From NCBI GenBank assembly GCA_003439945.1, contig QVRM01005654.1:186001-250000 (forward strand): a stretch of 64,000 nucleotides of DNA, written 5' to 3'. Position 1 is the stretch's first letter. Each line of letters starts with the position of its first letter. The translations under genes were made by a program, and so were the position numbers. A model generated the notes under the pieces. The model had not been told where the DNA came from. It saw only the letters and a program-made list of their open reading frames with translations, and made no database searches. The stretch comes from Dermanyssus gallinae (Eukaryota; Arthropoda; Arachnida; Mesostigmata; Dermanyssidae). This document shows positions 51,813-62,751 of this stretch, one piece after another.

Positions 51813-52930
51813 TGTAAAGCGGGCGTTACTAGGGTCAAAGGAAGACATCAGGTTGTGTTACTAACTTAATCGGTTTATTCCAACCGCCGATTTATCGGCC
51901 GTCTTAAGGCTTCTCTCTGGCACACCGTCGAACTCGTCCGACCTACATGCGGCATGTAGTTCGCTCTACGTCCTGCTCCTGCGCACGGTCTCTCCGCCGA
52001 CTATTCTCTCACTAACCACTGCTGCTGGTGCAGTTGCTGTACCTCCGTCAGCGACCACTAGAGGGAGCTGGCGGATGATAATCATGTAACATTACCAATC
52101 ATCGTCATCTGTTTCCCAATCATGCAATTATATCTATACTATTATTCTATTCGTCTACCTGACAGTTTGGCCATTCTGACCTATCGATGTTCTCATCGAT
52201 CCTTCAAATAAATAACCAAAACATTCACATCAACCAATCAATGAATCCGCCATTTGACTTCAATGAGATCAACTAACACCAATTCGTCAACTCATCATTT
52301 TTCTCGTTACATGATCTTACAGATATAGAGGCTTGTTCCTCTGTTTCCACGGCGTTCTATTTAGTGGTCCATTCTGAGTAGCCATTGCCAGCTGATCACC
52401 AGCCTGTTCGGCCTTTGACGTTAACAACTGTTCACTCCCGTCGTGTTGTCCATTTACAACCTCGCCATCTCTATTATGATCACCTCTGCAGTTCGGCGCA
52501 TTAGTACTGAACTCGAGGTTACTCTTCAAGATATCTGGGAACATTGCATCGGCGTGACCCTCGCCGTTACGAGAAATCTGACCGCTTTCATCCCACTCGT
52601 TCATCCAGACTGTTCCCTTCCTCCTCTACTAAGCTGACGCTCCCTTCTATCACCAGATTCTCAGCACGGATCCTGTCCCTTTGCACCTGCTGTGCACCGA
52701 CTGGTTCTGCGTTGTCAACTTCAGCTCCACTTGCTTCTACGTGATGGCAACTATGTTCGTCCGATCTGACACACCCTCCGCTTCCTCAGCAGCGCCTTTA
52801 AATCCTTTTCCACCGGCTGCAATCGGGGCCGCGCACAATCTCGACAAACGTGGCCTGTCTCCCTACACCGAAAATAGACGATGCGCTCGTTCATTTCCTA
52901 GCCGGATTTGGGCCAGAATGTGTACTAACA
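51813..52930 (-). mobile_element. Minus-strand fragment of the same LTR family
   Basis: LTR at about 51813-52163 (reads TGTAAAGCGGG ... CTACCTGACA on the plus strand), with a short (TA)n outside it. The interior to about 52930 matches, in reverse, the pol tail (45564-44990) and then jumps to the second gag knuckle (44430-44308). The protease is thus deleted here, and the 5' LTR and most of gag are absent. Confidence 0.75.
52317..52604 (-). pseudogene. Pol tail of the minus LTR element
   Basis: WDESGQISRNGEGHADAMFP, then FSTNAPNCRGDHNRDGEVVN, ending RNKPLYL. It aligns with 45080-45540 with a deletion of about 35 codons. It shows that this tail region is a conserved part of the family rather than read-through of non-coding DNA. 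Confidence 0.5.
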
Positions 52931-53178
52931 TACGGGCGTGCAAAAACGTTGATCGTTTGCATGTCATGCGTCCCGGTGAACTTCGACATATAGACTTAAA
53001 GACAGCGCTAAATATATTCAGGCTAAAATTGTCTTTATTGTACGATACGTCCTGCCAGCAATAGCACCTTTTCGCACAATGAGCTATATTTCAAAATCAA
53101 GGGCATGTTAGGTCTACCCCAAAACGCATACGCTACCTTTGCGCTCGAACTACTTCACACACAAATGATGCTTGGGCT

Positions 53179-53983
53179 TTGATGCTCAATGACAGCAAGG
53201 CATTTGATTGTATTTATTTTAACTTTAAGTCGGCATTTAAAATGGCCCCATTTAATAAACTCCGTAGTTATGGTGTTAGGAAAAAAATAGTCGATTGGAT
53301 AGCTACATTCTTTAGTGGCAAAACTTTCCGCGTCTGTATCAATGACCGTCTATCACCCTGTGCTCGAGCCACTTCTGGCTGTCCACAGGGCACCATACTT
53401 GGGCCGCGTATGTACATATTGTATACTGATTAACTTAAGTATTGTCGATGATGATGTTAAGACTGCGGCCTTGAAACAGTATCAGGCAACTTCTTTGTAT
53501 GGTCTTGTAAACTTGATCTTAAATTGTCCGTACAAAAGTGCGCTATTCTACCTTTTGGCAAATCAAATCCTAGATACTCCTACACCTTTGGCGATAAGCA
53601 TCTACAAGCTGCAACGATTATGAAAGACTTGGATGTACTGACTTGTACTAGTTTAGAATAAAGCGCACATATAACTTATAACGAAAAATAAGAATTATAA
53701 GAAAAGTTAACTGGATATGCGCACGTTTGTACTGTCTGGCGCTAGGCTCTACGTCAGTCTCAACAAACAGTATTTGTTACTAGTGATGCTGTACGCATCT
53801 CCTGTTTGGAACACAGGACTTGCGAAGGACAAGAAACGGATCTTTAAAATGCACATCAGATTTTTAAAACGCTTTGGATACCGGTGCGATATTGATCCCA
53901 ATAAGATCGAATGTGATCCAATTTTACAGCTTTTAGAAGACAACGATACCAAAATGTTTGATCAAATCTGTCAGAACGAGTAA
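53179..53983 (+). pseudogene. Jockey/CR1-like RT fragments
   Basis: 53190-53433 reads DSKAFDCIYFNFKSAF KMAPFNKL, GVRKKIVDWIATFFSGKTF and SGCPQGTILGPRMYILYTD, covering RT motif A to the QG motif. The motif A aspartate after the strand is Asn (FNFKSAF). The YADD block is lost. After breaks, 53717-53983 reads LLVMLYASPVWNTGLAKD then IRFLKRFGYRCDID, the thumb segment with SPVWN. The family differs from LINE-C/D. It is truncated and full of breaks. Confidence 0.65.
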
Positions 53984-54399
53984 AAACTGTAATACTTTTT
54001 TAACAAGCTCGTAATACACGTAGTGGCGCAAATTTTCACGCAAAAGCCACCACAAAACTTACATCTTTACCGTTTATTAGCAAAAAAACTTTTGTAAACA
54101 GCCTTTTTGCATGGCGCAGTAGCCCGCGTTTAATAAAAACGAACCCTTACAGAAGATTTCGCCCTAGACAGACTACAGCTTAGTAGGGCTGTACTCACAG
54201 TATGAAGAGAGTTTTGGGAGACACGCAAAATGAAGTTTGCATCTAATAACTATACAGACGGACGAGCGTTTTGCTCGAAAAGCTGGAAGAGAGGAACACA
54301 GAAAAACCGAGCATGAGTTTGTCAGGTCACATGGCACTGCTTCCATGACCACGTGTGTTTGAGTGGATAGTGCTTTGAAGTTGATGGTTGTGTGTGTGC
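53984..54399. other. No gene recognised
   Basis: Mixed sequence after the RT fragment; no repeat, RNA or ORF that I can support. Confidence 0.5.
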
Positions 54400-54830
54400 C
54401 GCGCTTATCCTTTGTGGCCGTGGTCGAGGATCGTATCTATCAGCGTGCATCTGACGCTGACGGATCTCACGAAGTTTCTGTTGTTATAGATCCTCAGGGA
54501 CGTCAAGCACTTCAATGATTTGTTCAAATTCAGGTTAACTATGCATTGTGAACCGCCTGTGGCCCGTATACACGCCAGAGAGAATGTAAACGACTGTTCC
54601 AAGGTATATGGTGGCCACTCCGAACAAACCTTGAAGTGCATACGGTCTCGAGAAAAGGGCCAAATAGCTTATGAAATTACTTCCCGTTGCATTAGCGCCA
54701 GAATGTAGGCAAGAATAACGTACATTTTGATCGAGTAGAACTGCATGGCTGCGGTGGCGGTGCAAAACAAGCACTAGATTCACTATATAGTACAAGAGAG
54801 CGCGATCGATTTTGGATTTCAATTGCGTTC
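54400..54830 (-). repeat. Diverged exon b copy
   Basis: Minus-strand match to MosA exon b and leader: CATGGCTGCGGTGGC (start region) and TGTTCCAAGGTATATGG are clear. Translation shows SRPYALQGLFGVAT then YLGTVVYILSGVYTGHRRF. Frames are broken. It is older than P, Q, R and S copies. Confidence 0.6.
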
Positions 54831-55013
54831 GACGGGACTATTTATACGCGGAAAGGCTTAGGATACCAAGCATGATGCGCACACTAAATGAAGGAACCCG
54901 CCAACGTGGCAACAATAAGAAGTGGCGAGTCATGGGAAAACGCGGTTGTGCGCTGCACGTGTGTACATGCACCAACATGATGGTTAAGGATTAGAGAGCC
55001 ATAGAAGAGCACG

Positions 55014-55460
55014 ATGTACCTGAACGACCGAGATCGAACGATCGAGTTTGTCAGCCGGCTGCAGCTGTCATATACATCTGATGTGCTAAAAGATTACGTG
55101 ACACGGGTTGTACGTATAGAGGCTGATGTGAAAGTAGCAAAGCTGACGTGCTTAAACTGGCCATATTATAATAGCTTTCCCGTGCAAGTGAATGCTGACA
55201 TACGGTCCGCCTACACCTGGTTTCATCCTTTTCGTGGCCAGCTTAATCCATACCGAATCCGCGGCCCAAGTGGACGCACCAGCAAAAACGAAAGGCGAAG
55301 GCGCCTAAATAAAGATGGCTTGATGCCAAGCACACCAAATTCACGTGACACAGACCCAACATATAGCAACACTGATGAGCTTGCGCAAAGCCTGCGATAA
55401 AAACGTCTCTTATGGAATTTTAAGTCATTGGAAACGCTGTGCATAAGGCGTTGTCTCGCA
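55014..55460 (+). pseudogene. Second LINE-B-like ORF1 end and endonuclease start
   Basis: Frame 55014-55400 reads LKDYVTRVVRIEADVKVAKL, WPYYNSFPVQVNAD, FHPFRGQLNPYRIRGPSGR, aligning to 2971-3390. After the stop, KRLLWNFKSLETLC matches the start of the LINE-B endonuclease (KCLLWNVESLNSL). The conserved spacing of ORF1 end and ORF2 start shows both come from one LINE family. Truncated on both sides. Confidence 0.6.
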
Positions 55461-55984
55461 GCAAGAACTACTGAGTAGTTCCAACTATTATACGTTACGG
55501 CCCGCTCTGTTGTGCTATATTTTCACTGACATATATATATTTATGTATATTTATATAGCCTACATGAAAGAAATGTAAATGTGAAAAAGTGTAAAGGTGG
55601 CATCCAATCACTTGCTGGAAATGTCGCCAAGTCTGCCCTTTGACATGTTGACACGAGCGCTGTCTATCTCTTCCTGTATGTTCGTCTATATGTATATAGG
55701 CGTGCACTGAAGGGAAGTCGGTTACTCGAGTGGTTTGACTCTTATTGCTCTCGTGTGAGAGCTTATGTTATTTAATGATAGAATTCAAGCAAATCTCGTT
55801 TGCCAAGAAAAGTAAAAATCGCATGTTTATAAGAGCTAGGGTTGAGCTCACTACTTCTTTAGAAAAAACTTTATGTTCTTTAGTTGTCCAGTTTCCTCCG
55901 TCTGCGCCAACAACATGTAATCAACGCGTTTACAAAGCGAGATAGCACTTAAGATATTAGGACGAGTTAATTATAGGACGAGTA
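55461..55984. other. No gene recognised
   Basis: AT-rich sequence between the LINE-B2 piece and MosA copy R. No supported feature. Confidence 0.5.
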
Positions 55985-56235
55985 AGGACGTATCCCAAAA
56001 GATAGATGGTCCATTACCTCTTATGAAAGTTCAAAGTGCGGTTGAAAGATTGCAGATTAAAAAGGCCGTCGGACCCGACCTCGTCTGGAATAAACATATA
56101 AAGGCGGCTCTTCTCCAATACCTCCTTCGGACGGCATTATTAAACAAGTGCTTAGAAACAGGTGACATTTCAGCAACCTGATCAGAATGTTTTATCCGTA
56201 GTCTTGGCGAGTCATTGCAAAGGTAAACTACATCT

Positions 56236-56720
56236 ATGCGATTTTATCATGTCTCCGGGCGGTTCGCGAGATGTTCGAAACTTTTAGACGACGTGAGATA
56301 CTCGGTCACCTTTGAGCACCAAGCATTGTACGCTGTATTTGTAGACTACAAGGCGGCGTTTCGAACTGCTTGCAGGAAGATCGTCATGGAGAAGGTAGTC
56401 GCTCCGGGCGTGGGCCCACGATAAATTTAGGCATACCGATATTTCTTGCAAAGCAGCAGCTATCTTGAGAGTGAAAGTCTTTGCCCGCTCCTATTCTCAG
56501 TCCTTCCTGTGTTTGCATAAATCTTTAATCCTTATGAGGATTACCTCGTGATATATATATATATATATAGTAGAGTGTTTATGGATCTAAAAATGTCTCT
56601 GATGATGCTGGAGACATACAGAGAGCACAACATTTAATGATTTACGTGTCGAAGACAAAAGCTGTGAAGTTCAAATGGAAAGAAGTTCGGCAGGCCCCTG
56701 AAAATACGTGATAGTCGTAT
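56236..56720 (+). pseudogene. Degraded LINE RT fragments in copy R
   Basis: Reads ALYAVFVDYKAAFRTACRK, then AYRYFLQSSSYLESESLCPL. After a (TA)n tract (about 56551-56569), IYVSKTKAVKFKWKEV-type sequence follows with a stop. Equivalent to 20835-20332 of copy P. Confidence 0.65.
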
Positions 56721-57098
56721 ATTAAGTGATGCTTCTGTAGAATTTTGTTAGAGTTTACTTCTCTGGGTGTTAAGCTAGCGTCTATACATTATATCATATG
56801 TTCGGGATTAATGGAAACGAACGTCTTTTTCGAGACCTAATGAACACATGTAATGTAATATAATTAACTATACTGGAAGGTGGTGTATTATTCTAAAAAA
56901 AATAATGTAATCGCTGTAATTTAAGACTTGGAGAATGCACAATACTTTGTACTTTGAAACAGAAAAACACAATATAGTCGGTACAGATGCAGACCGCGAC
57001 CTAAAGGACAGTGTCAGCCAACACAGTACATACAGGTAAGGCTGGCTCACAAGAGTTAGGTTTGCAGACCGAGAACGATTGTACAGAAGAAACATATA

Positions 57099-58380
57099 TA
57101 CAGGTAGTTCAACAAGTTCTTAAAATGAGCTTTTCAGGATTCGAATTTTGGCGCGCTTTCACCGCTATTGGAAACGGTAACTTTTCGAATGCTAGCAGTC
57201 AAAATATTATGGTGATTGGCCGTTGCGATTTCGTTTGATCGCTTTTCCCGTGCAACGTATCGGCGTGATTTTAAAAAATAGAGAAAAAATAGTTTCGAGT
57301 GGTTATCAAGCATTTTTATTTCAAAGGTTGGAATGCGACCCAAGTGAAAACTGAGTTAGACGAGGTGTACGGTGACTCTGCGCCATGTTTTGCCACTATT
57401 TCCAACTGGATTAATGAGTTAAAAAGAGGTCGCAGGAGCACCGAGGATGAACTACGTCCAGGACGCTCAAAAACGGCAACTGATGAGGAAAACGTGAAAA
57501 AAGTGCGGAAAATGGTTGCCGCAGATAAGCGAGTGAACATTAGGGAGATAGCGGAGGCCTTGGGGATCAGTTTGGGTAGAGTGCATTTCATCCTGCACGA
57601 AAACTTGAAGATGAAAAAGCTCAGAGCAAAATGGATGCCGCATTTGCTCAACCAAGGCCAAAAAGACGCGCGTGTTTCCGCTTCACAGCGAAATTTGGCC
57701 AAGATGTCGAAAAATCCGTCGGATTTTTGGCGCAGATTCGTGACTGTCGATGAAAGCTGGGTCCATCACTACAGTCCCGAGACCCAAGAAGCATCTCGTC
57801 AATGGTGTGCACCTGGTGAAGGACCTCCGAAGAGGGTGCGGACAACGGCATCGGCCGGAAAGATGATGGCTACGGTTTTTTGGGACCAACGTGGAATAAT
57901 TCTGGTCGACTACCTTGAGAGCGGTAAAACGATCACGGGAGAATATTATGCAAGACTGTTGGACTGCCTGAAGCAAGAACTCATCGTGAAACGGCCCGCT
58001 TTGCAGAAGAAGGTTGTCCTGTTTCATCAGGACAATGCTCCCGCACACAAGTCGCGGCAAGCAACGGCAAAACTGGCCCAACTGAGGTTCGAACTTATTG
58101 AACAACCTTCCTATTTTCCAGACCTGGCCCCCTCTGATTATTTCCTCTTTAGACATTTGAAGAATAGTCTCGGTGGAAAGCGTTTTTCCAGCAATGAAGA
58201 GGTTAAGGCTGCTGGCAATGCCTATTTTCAGTCTAAAGACGCGAAATTCTACTCAAGAGGTATAAATGCTCTGAAATCTCGGTGGGAAAAGTGTATTGAG
58301 CTTCTCGGGGAGTATATAGAATAAGAAAAAATTAAAAACAAGATTTGGAAAATTCTTGGTTTTCATTTTAAGAACTTGTA
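57099..58380 (+). mobile_element. Mariner-family DNA transposon
   Basis: Element 57101-58378 (1,278 bp) flanked by TA at 57099-57100 and 58379-58380. Inner inverted repeats share CAAGTTCTTAAAATGA (57113-57128 and the complement of 58363-58378). The left end has 12 more bases (CAGGTAGTTCAA) that the right end lacks. The undisrupted site with a single TA is in copy Q at 21170-21171. Confidence 0.9.
57299..58324 (+). pseudogene. Mariner transposase, DD34D, start lost
   Basis: 341 open codons. N-terminal helix-turn-helix pair with the GRPR-like link (ELRPGRSKTA at 51-60), WMPHLL (the WVPHEL motif) at 112-117, and catalytic Asp residues at 151 (TVDESWVHHYSPE), 245 (LFHQDNAPAHKS) and 280 (YFPDLAPSDYFLF), giving the DD34D spacing. 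It cuts and pastes the element at TA. The body has no stop or frameshift. Immediately upstream there is an in-frame TAG at 57290-57292, and where a mariner N-terminus would begin (57278-57280) the triplet is ATA. The counted start is a GTG, so this copy probably makes no normal transposase. Confidence 0.88.
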
Positions 58381-58826
58381 AGTTGGTATGATTCTAGCGC
58401 AGTTGGTGCTGTGTTGTCCTTGACGTTGCAGGCGATAATTGTAGTACACTCCATTCGGGAAACATCTTCAGCGTACCGAAAGTCGTACTCGCGCCCATGG
58501 ATGCATCGCACCTACCGGGTCTTTAGTGTAAACAGTAGAGCTGATGCAAAGTGGCGGTGATATGAATACTAGTGAGAAAGCCATACCATTAGCTATATAG
58601 AGATCCGCAAATACAAATATAAACATGAAAATATAAAGGCACAACGTTTTTTGACCCATAATGTAAAGCGGTGAAGTGTGTCATTTGTAGCTGCACAGAC
58701 TTTAGCTCACATAAACTGTATTAATTTGCACTAATGAGGTGCGCATTCAAAACTATTAAGCGGAAGAGAAAAACAGTGCTATGAGCAACATCAGTGAATA
58801 CACGTAATAGACATTAGTGCCAAGAA

Positions 58827-59310
58827 AGCCTGGCTCCTCCTTTTTTTTTTTGTTCTGGGAGGTTTCGGGAATGCATGATGCACATGCGCCACTAGCAGCC
58901 TGCGTGACTAGTGTGAGACTCGCAAACCCACTAAACCCGGATTCCTCCCCACCCCCCCAGGTTCGGTATTACTTTGGCATTACATCGAAGCCGTGGGAGA
59001 GGCGTCTCTGCCGTTCTCCTTCAATCAGCTCTATCCCTGACTATCATCCCGCATGTCTACCTGCGGTTGGATAGGGGGATGCCATTTTGTAATCCGTCCT
59101 GTGAGGGTGCGTCGAGACCATGAGGGCCTGGCTGCTCCCCCCCCCCTCCCTCGGCTCCTCGTCTCGACCACTCTCCCGAGAGACCCGCTCAAACCTCTCC
59201 CGCCTGGCCGTTTCATTGGCTGTCTTGAGTGTCAAAACAGCGTCGAACAAGTTCGTCGCCTCCCTCCATGCCTCCGCCGAAGTCATCATATGGGAAGCCT
59301 GGCTCCTCCT
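58827..59310 (-). mobile_element. Poly(A)-tailed retro-insert, copy R
   Basis: Same insert as 19071-19525, on the minus strand (58842-59295), with AGCCTGGCTCCTCCT at both sides. It is inherited through the P/R duplication rather than a second insertion, because the target and duplication are the same. Confidence 0.75.
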
Positions 59311-59993
59311 ATCAAATTGGCCAAAGCCAAACCCATTCATAAACGACAATCATTTCAAGAATCTACTAGACAGTGTCTTTACACTACCACGAAGTTCCAC
59401 TTGAGTAGAGCGCTTAAAAGTTTACACAGGTTGATTGTCCGTGGGGTTTCAGTGGAGTTTTTGTTTGAGCTCACCTATCTTGCCGTCAAGATGACTTAAG
59501 CGGCACCCTATTTGCCGTTTCAATCCTGCAGCGAATCAACTCCAACATAGATGCCAGGGCTTGAATGTCATCCCCGCTCTAGTATGAAATAATATCAATG
59601 CAGCAGCTTAGCATCCTAGATACGGTGAAAGCAAAGTAGTTTTAGGCCTTTCCTGAACAACCTAAACCGATTAATCTAATGCCTGTCCTGTCTGCGATTC
59701 GGATTCCGCCATTCCTGTTTCTGTTACACAGTAGATAGACCATGAGACATGCCAGTCAGCTTGCCCTTTGGCTTTGATCCTGGTATATATAACTTGCAGG
59801 GCAGACGCGCAAAGTGTCTTGGATTTATTAAAGTTCAATGTTATATATGCATGTACATCACACTGAATGAGAATGAATATATATGGGTATTATCATTTCT
59901 AGCGATTGGCTCATGCTCACCATACGCACGCTGTAACGAAGTATTGTATTAACGTTGTACAATCCTGTTACATTAGTACGAGTAATTGGTGAA

Positions 59994-60051
<58 letters not shown>

Positions 60052-60239
60052 GAATGCTCAAGATGTACATATTTAATGAACTGCAATCGTTTATTTTTGG
60101 AACATGTTGCACTCGCTGTTGCAATAATAGTCTAGTGCTAATCCATGTATTTACGTATTATATTTGTTACCTATATTATGTTGTTTGTTTATCGTATATG
60201 TACATACGTCATGCCCGATACATGATAGGTTAGGGATAG

Positions 60240-60670
60240 CATATATTGCTGTCGGCACAAACGTTTTTACGTAGAATTAGTTTTTCTTTGGGTATAAGTA
60301 GTAAAATCAATTTAAGAGTGGCCGGTTTGGGTCTTGAGTCTAGGCCTCTCGAATGCAAGGCAAAGGCTTTGCCACTAAGCCATCTAGCTCGGTTTAAGCT
60401 ATATAACCCGCAAGTAGCAGCTACGTCTTGTTCGCGACGTATAAGGTGTGTCTTAGGCGTTTTGCTAGTGGCCTGTCGTGTTCAGCTTGCCGTCCACCGC
60501 CTCCATCTGAAGATCTGTGCGCGAGAGAAGTTTCATGAGATGTCCCCGGAGTGTATATGCAAACTTTGTGGCTGCCCGTGTGACCTATATAATCTTCAGC
60601 GTTGTAAAAGGGCAATTCCGCTGTCTTAACTCTGGAAATGCGATGTCTATGATGTGAACCAACCACTAAT
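60240..60670 (+). pseudogene. LINE zinc-module end with tRNA-like stretch, copy R
   Basis: The plus frame 60246-60629 ends CAREKFHEMSPECICKLCGC then PCDLYNLQRCKRAIPLS and stop. The tRNA-like stretch lies inside the frame on the opposite strand at about 60320-60400, so the 5' part of the frame is not LINE-derived. Confidence 0.5.
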
Positions 60671-60759
60671 TAAGAAAACTACTACCATACCTATTTTATT
60701 GTCCCATTACAAATAGTATTGTTGTAATCTTAGTGCTAAATATTATTGTAATCACCGGC

Positions 60760-61060
60760 ACCCGATAAAACGTCTGAACCTCAATCGAATTCCCTGGCCG
60801 CGTACTTAACTAATTTGTTGTCCACAAAAAACAAGCATTCGCGGGAAAGTTGTGTTTTTTAGTAGGCCGATAGTCATCGGCACAACTTTCCACGGCAGAT
60901 AATTAGGATACATAAAACTGATTGCATCGACGTGACCTGGCGCTTTGGTTGTTGTTCTCATCTTGCGGAAACAACGCTTTCGGAGTGCGGGGTTGCTATC
61001 TAAGGTAATCACAGGGCCTCGCTTTCTTCCCTGAACATTTCCTACTTCTATGACATTTCT
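60760..61060 (-). pseudogene. Exon 2 of the U/V gene, copy R
   Basis: Minus frame LRKRCFRKMRTTTKAPGHV and SFMYPNYLPWKVVPMTIGLL with the same break after TTFP as in P and Q. The MTIGQL motif reads MTIGLL here. Confidence 0.6.
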
Positions 61061-61199
61061 AACTATGCATTTAGCTAAGGACCCCGCTGACCTCCACGAC
61101 CTCATTGACAACACGAGGGAAGCCGCCATTATCCCATCATAATGCAGTCACAACACTAACCTATCTGCAACGATGACGTAATATATATAAATATATATA

Positions 61200-61448
61200 T
61201 TGTGTGATGTTTCCGTGGCAAAGGGACCGTATGTGGATGCATTCAGATGTTTCCGGCTACAACTGGCGATTCAAACGGCGCCTCATACGCCAGGTAGGCA
61301 GTGGAAGAGCGGACCATCCGCAACGCATATGGTCGTACAAATATTGCGAAGAGGTTTTGTGACTGTTGCACTGCCACAACTCACAACCCCAACAGGCACG
61401 ACCTGGTTGCAGACAGACTACCCGCAAAACTGCTTGTGTGATTTGTAA
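61200..61448 (+). CDS. Conserved 82-codon ORF of MosA, copy R
   Basis: CDVSVAKGPYVDAFRCFRLQ ... LQTDYPQNCLCDL stop, preceded by a (TA)n tract. Unknown product; see 16940-17188. Confidence 0.35.
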   Translation: MCDVSVAKGPYVDAFRCFRLQLAIQTAPHTPGRQWKSGPSATHMVVQILRRGFVTVALPQLTTPTGTTWLQTDYPQNCLCDL

Positions 61449-61915
61449 CGAGACTGAAGGGAGTATACAAACTTTAATTTAGTCCCATAGGCATTATAGG
61501 TACGAAGTGTGTAGCATAACAAACACACTGATACCATATGATAGTACCGCACAGTATATAACATAGCAAAATTGTACATTAGGACAGCCCAGCATGTAAG
61601 TATACATGTGGTGTTAATTTAAGTATAGATAGCTAGTGCTACTACCATACCTATGTAGTACGAATTAAAGTAAACAATTTATGTACTTTAGTCGTAATTC
61701 ATTATTCAGATGGTAAGATTATAACGCAGCGAACGCATTGTAGATTAGCCGCTTGAGGTCGGAAAGTGATCGAGCTCTTCTAGAGTAAGCAGCCGAATCA
61801 CCCGGCGGTCCTAAATTCCAGTATGGCTACTATCTTCACAAGAGGCACTCAGCAGGCTTACATCGGCTTCAGTCTGGTCCACTGCGGTGAGAATGACTTA
61901 GTAGAGCGGGAGCGT

Positions 61916-62051
61916 CTACGAGGTCGGCCGCGTTTCAATCCTCATCAACAAAGCCGGCATCGTATCGATGAAATCGCTGATGACTATCGGCCAACTAAAA
62001 AACACAACGTTCCCTGCGAATACTCGCTTTTTCGTGAACAACAAATTGGTT
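61916..62051 (+). pseudogene. Inverted SDR end plus MTIGQL piece
   Basis: Plus strand: EVGRVSILINKAGIVSMKSL, MTIGQLKNTTFPANTR, FFVNNKLVT. Its left break (CGAGGTCGGCC) is the exact continuation of the SDR exon that lies next to it in the opposite orientation (ends at GTACGAAA, 62058 on the minus strand). So this 136-base piece has been inverted in place. It retains NKAG, unlike the fused frame at 30257. Confidence 0.75.
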
Positions 62052-62751
62052 ACGTAGCTTTCGTACTTTTTCGGCCATCGAGGTTACCGCGGCCGCACTC
62101 GAAACGTCACACTCGTAGGCGAATGCCGAACCTCCTTCATCTTGAACGAGTTGAGCCGTTTCTTGTGCGCCGTTCAGGTTCAAATCCTAGACGACGATTC
62201 GCGCTCCGCGGAAAGCCAGTTCGAGACAGAGCAGGCGACCGATCCCGCTGCCTCCGCCGGTGACGAGAGCCACATCGCCGCGGATATCCTTCAGGCGCCA
62301 GCGCTTGAACAGCTTGTCGAGCACAAAACTCGCGAACAGGTACCACATGAACGCGAGACAGCCGAGCACGAATCTGGTCGCTGCCAGAACGATCCCAAAG
62401 TTCACATAGGCGCCAATCAAAGACGCCAACGCAGCAAAACTCACCGACATCTTGGACTGCAGCGTCTCGACCCCCCTCGGGCCGAACGCCGGGGTCGTGC
62501 GACGGGGCGCTTCGTGGCACATCTTACTACGATGACTGCTCCAACTAATACGACTTCGACCACTACCACCACGATGACGGTCGTCACTGCCGTCGCGTGT
62601 GTTGAGAACTTTTTTTGGGTGTTCGGTCTGTATTGATGGTGCCGATCGGTCGAATCTTTCACCGTCGTCTCCTCACGCAAAGCTTCGTCGGCGTGCCGGG
62701 TCCTGCGATGACACTAAGAAGCTCGGTTCACTTCCATAGGTTCCAAAGCAG
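62052..62751 (-). pseudogene. Captured SDR 5' part, copy 3
   Basis: Minus strand from about 62522: membrane anchor, RGDVALVTGGGSGIGRLLCL, then a stop where VVW should be (TGG to TAG at about 62187), followed in frame by DLNLNGAQETAQ and CDVSSAAAVTSMAEKV. The 5' flank, including the CTCCTGCTTTGG boundary after the MosA leader, is the same as in copies 1 and 2, so all three derive from one capture event. Confidence 0.75.

Larger units (their letters stand above)
55985..61915 (+). repeat. MosA mosaic repeat, copy R
   Basis: The most complete plus-orientation copy. It begins ATCCCAAAAGATAGATGG and contains RT fragments, the mariner, the poly(A) insert (58842-59295), (TA)n (59994-60048), LINE zinc-module end, antisense exon 2, the 82-codon ORF and the MosA leader to 61915. 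There it is joined to an inverted SDR/exon 2 piece. Confidence 0.75.

Noticed and set aside
61823..62263. 146-codon plus-strand ORF (MATIFTRG...)
   Set aside because: It starts in the MosA leader and then runs through the inverted exon piece and antisense SDR sequence; the Arg/Pro-rich end is an antisense artefact of GC-rich coding DNA.
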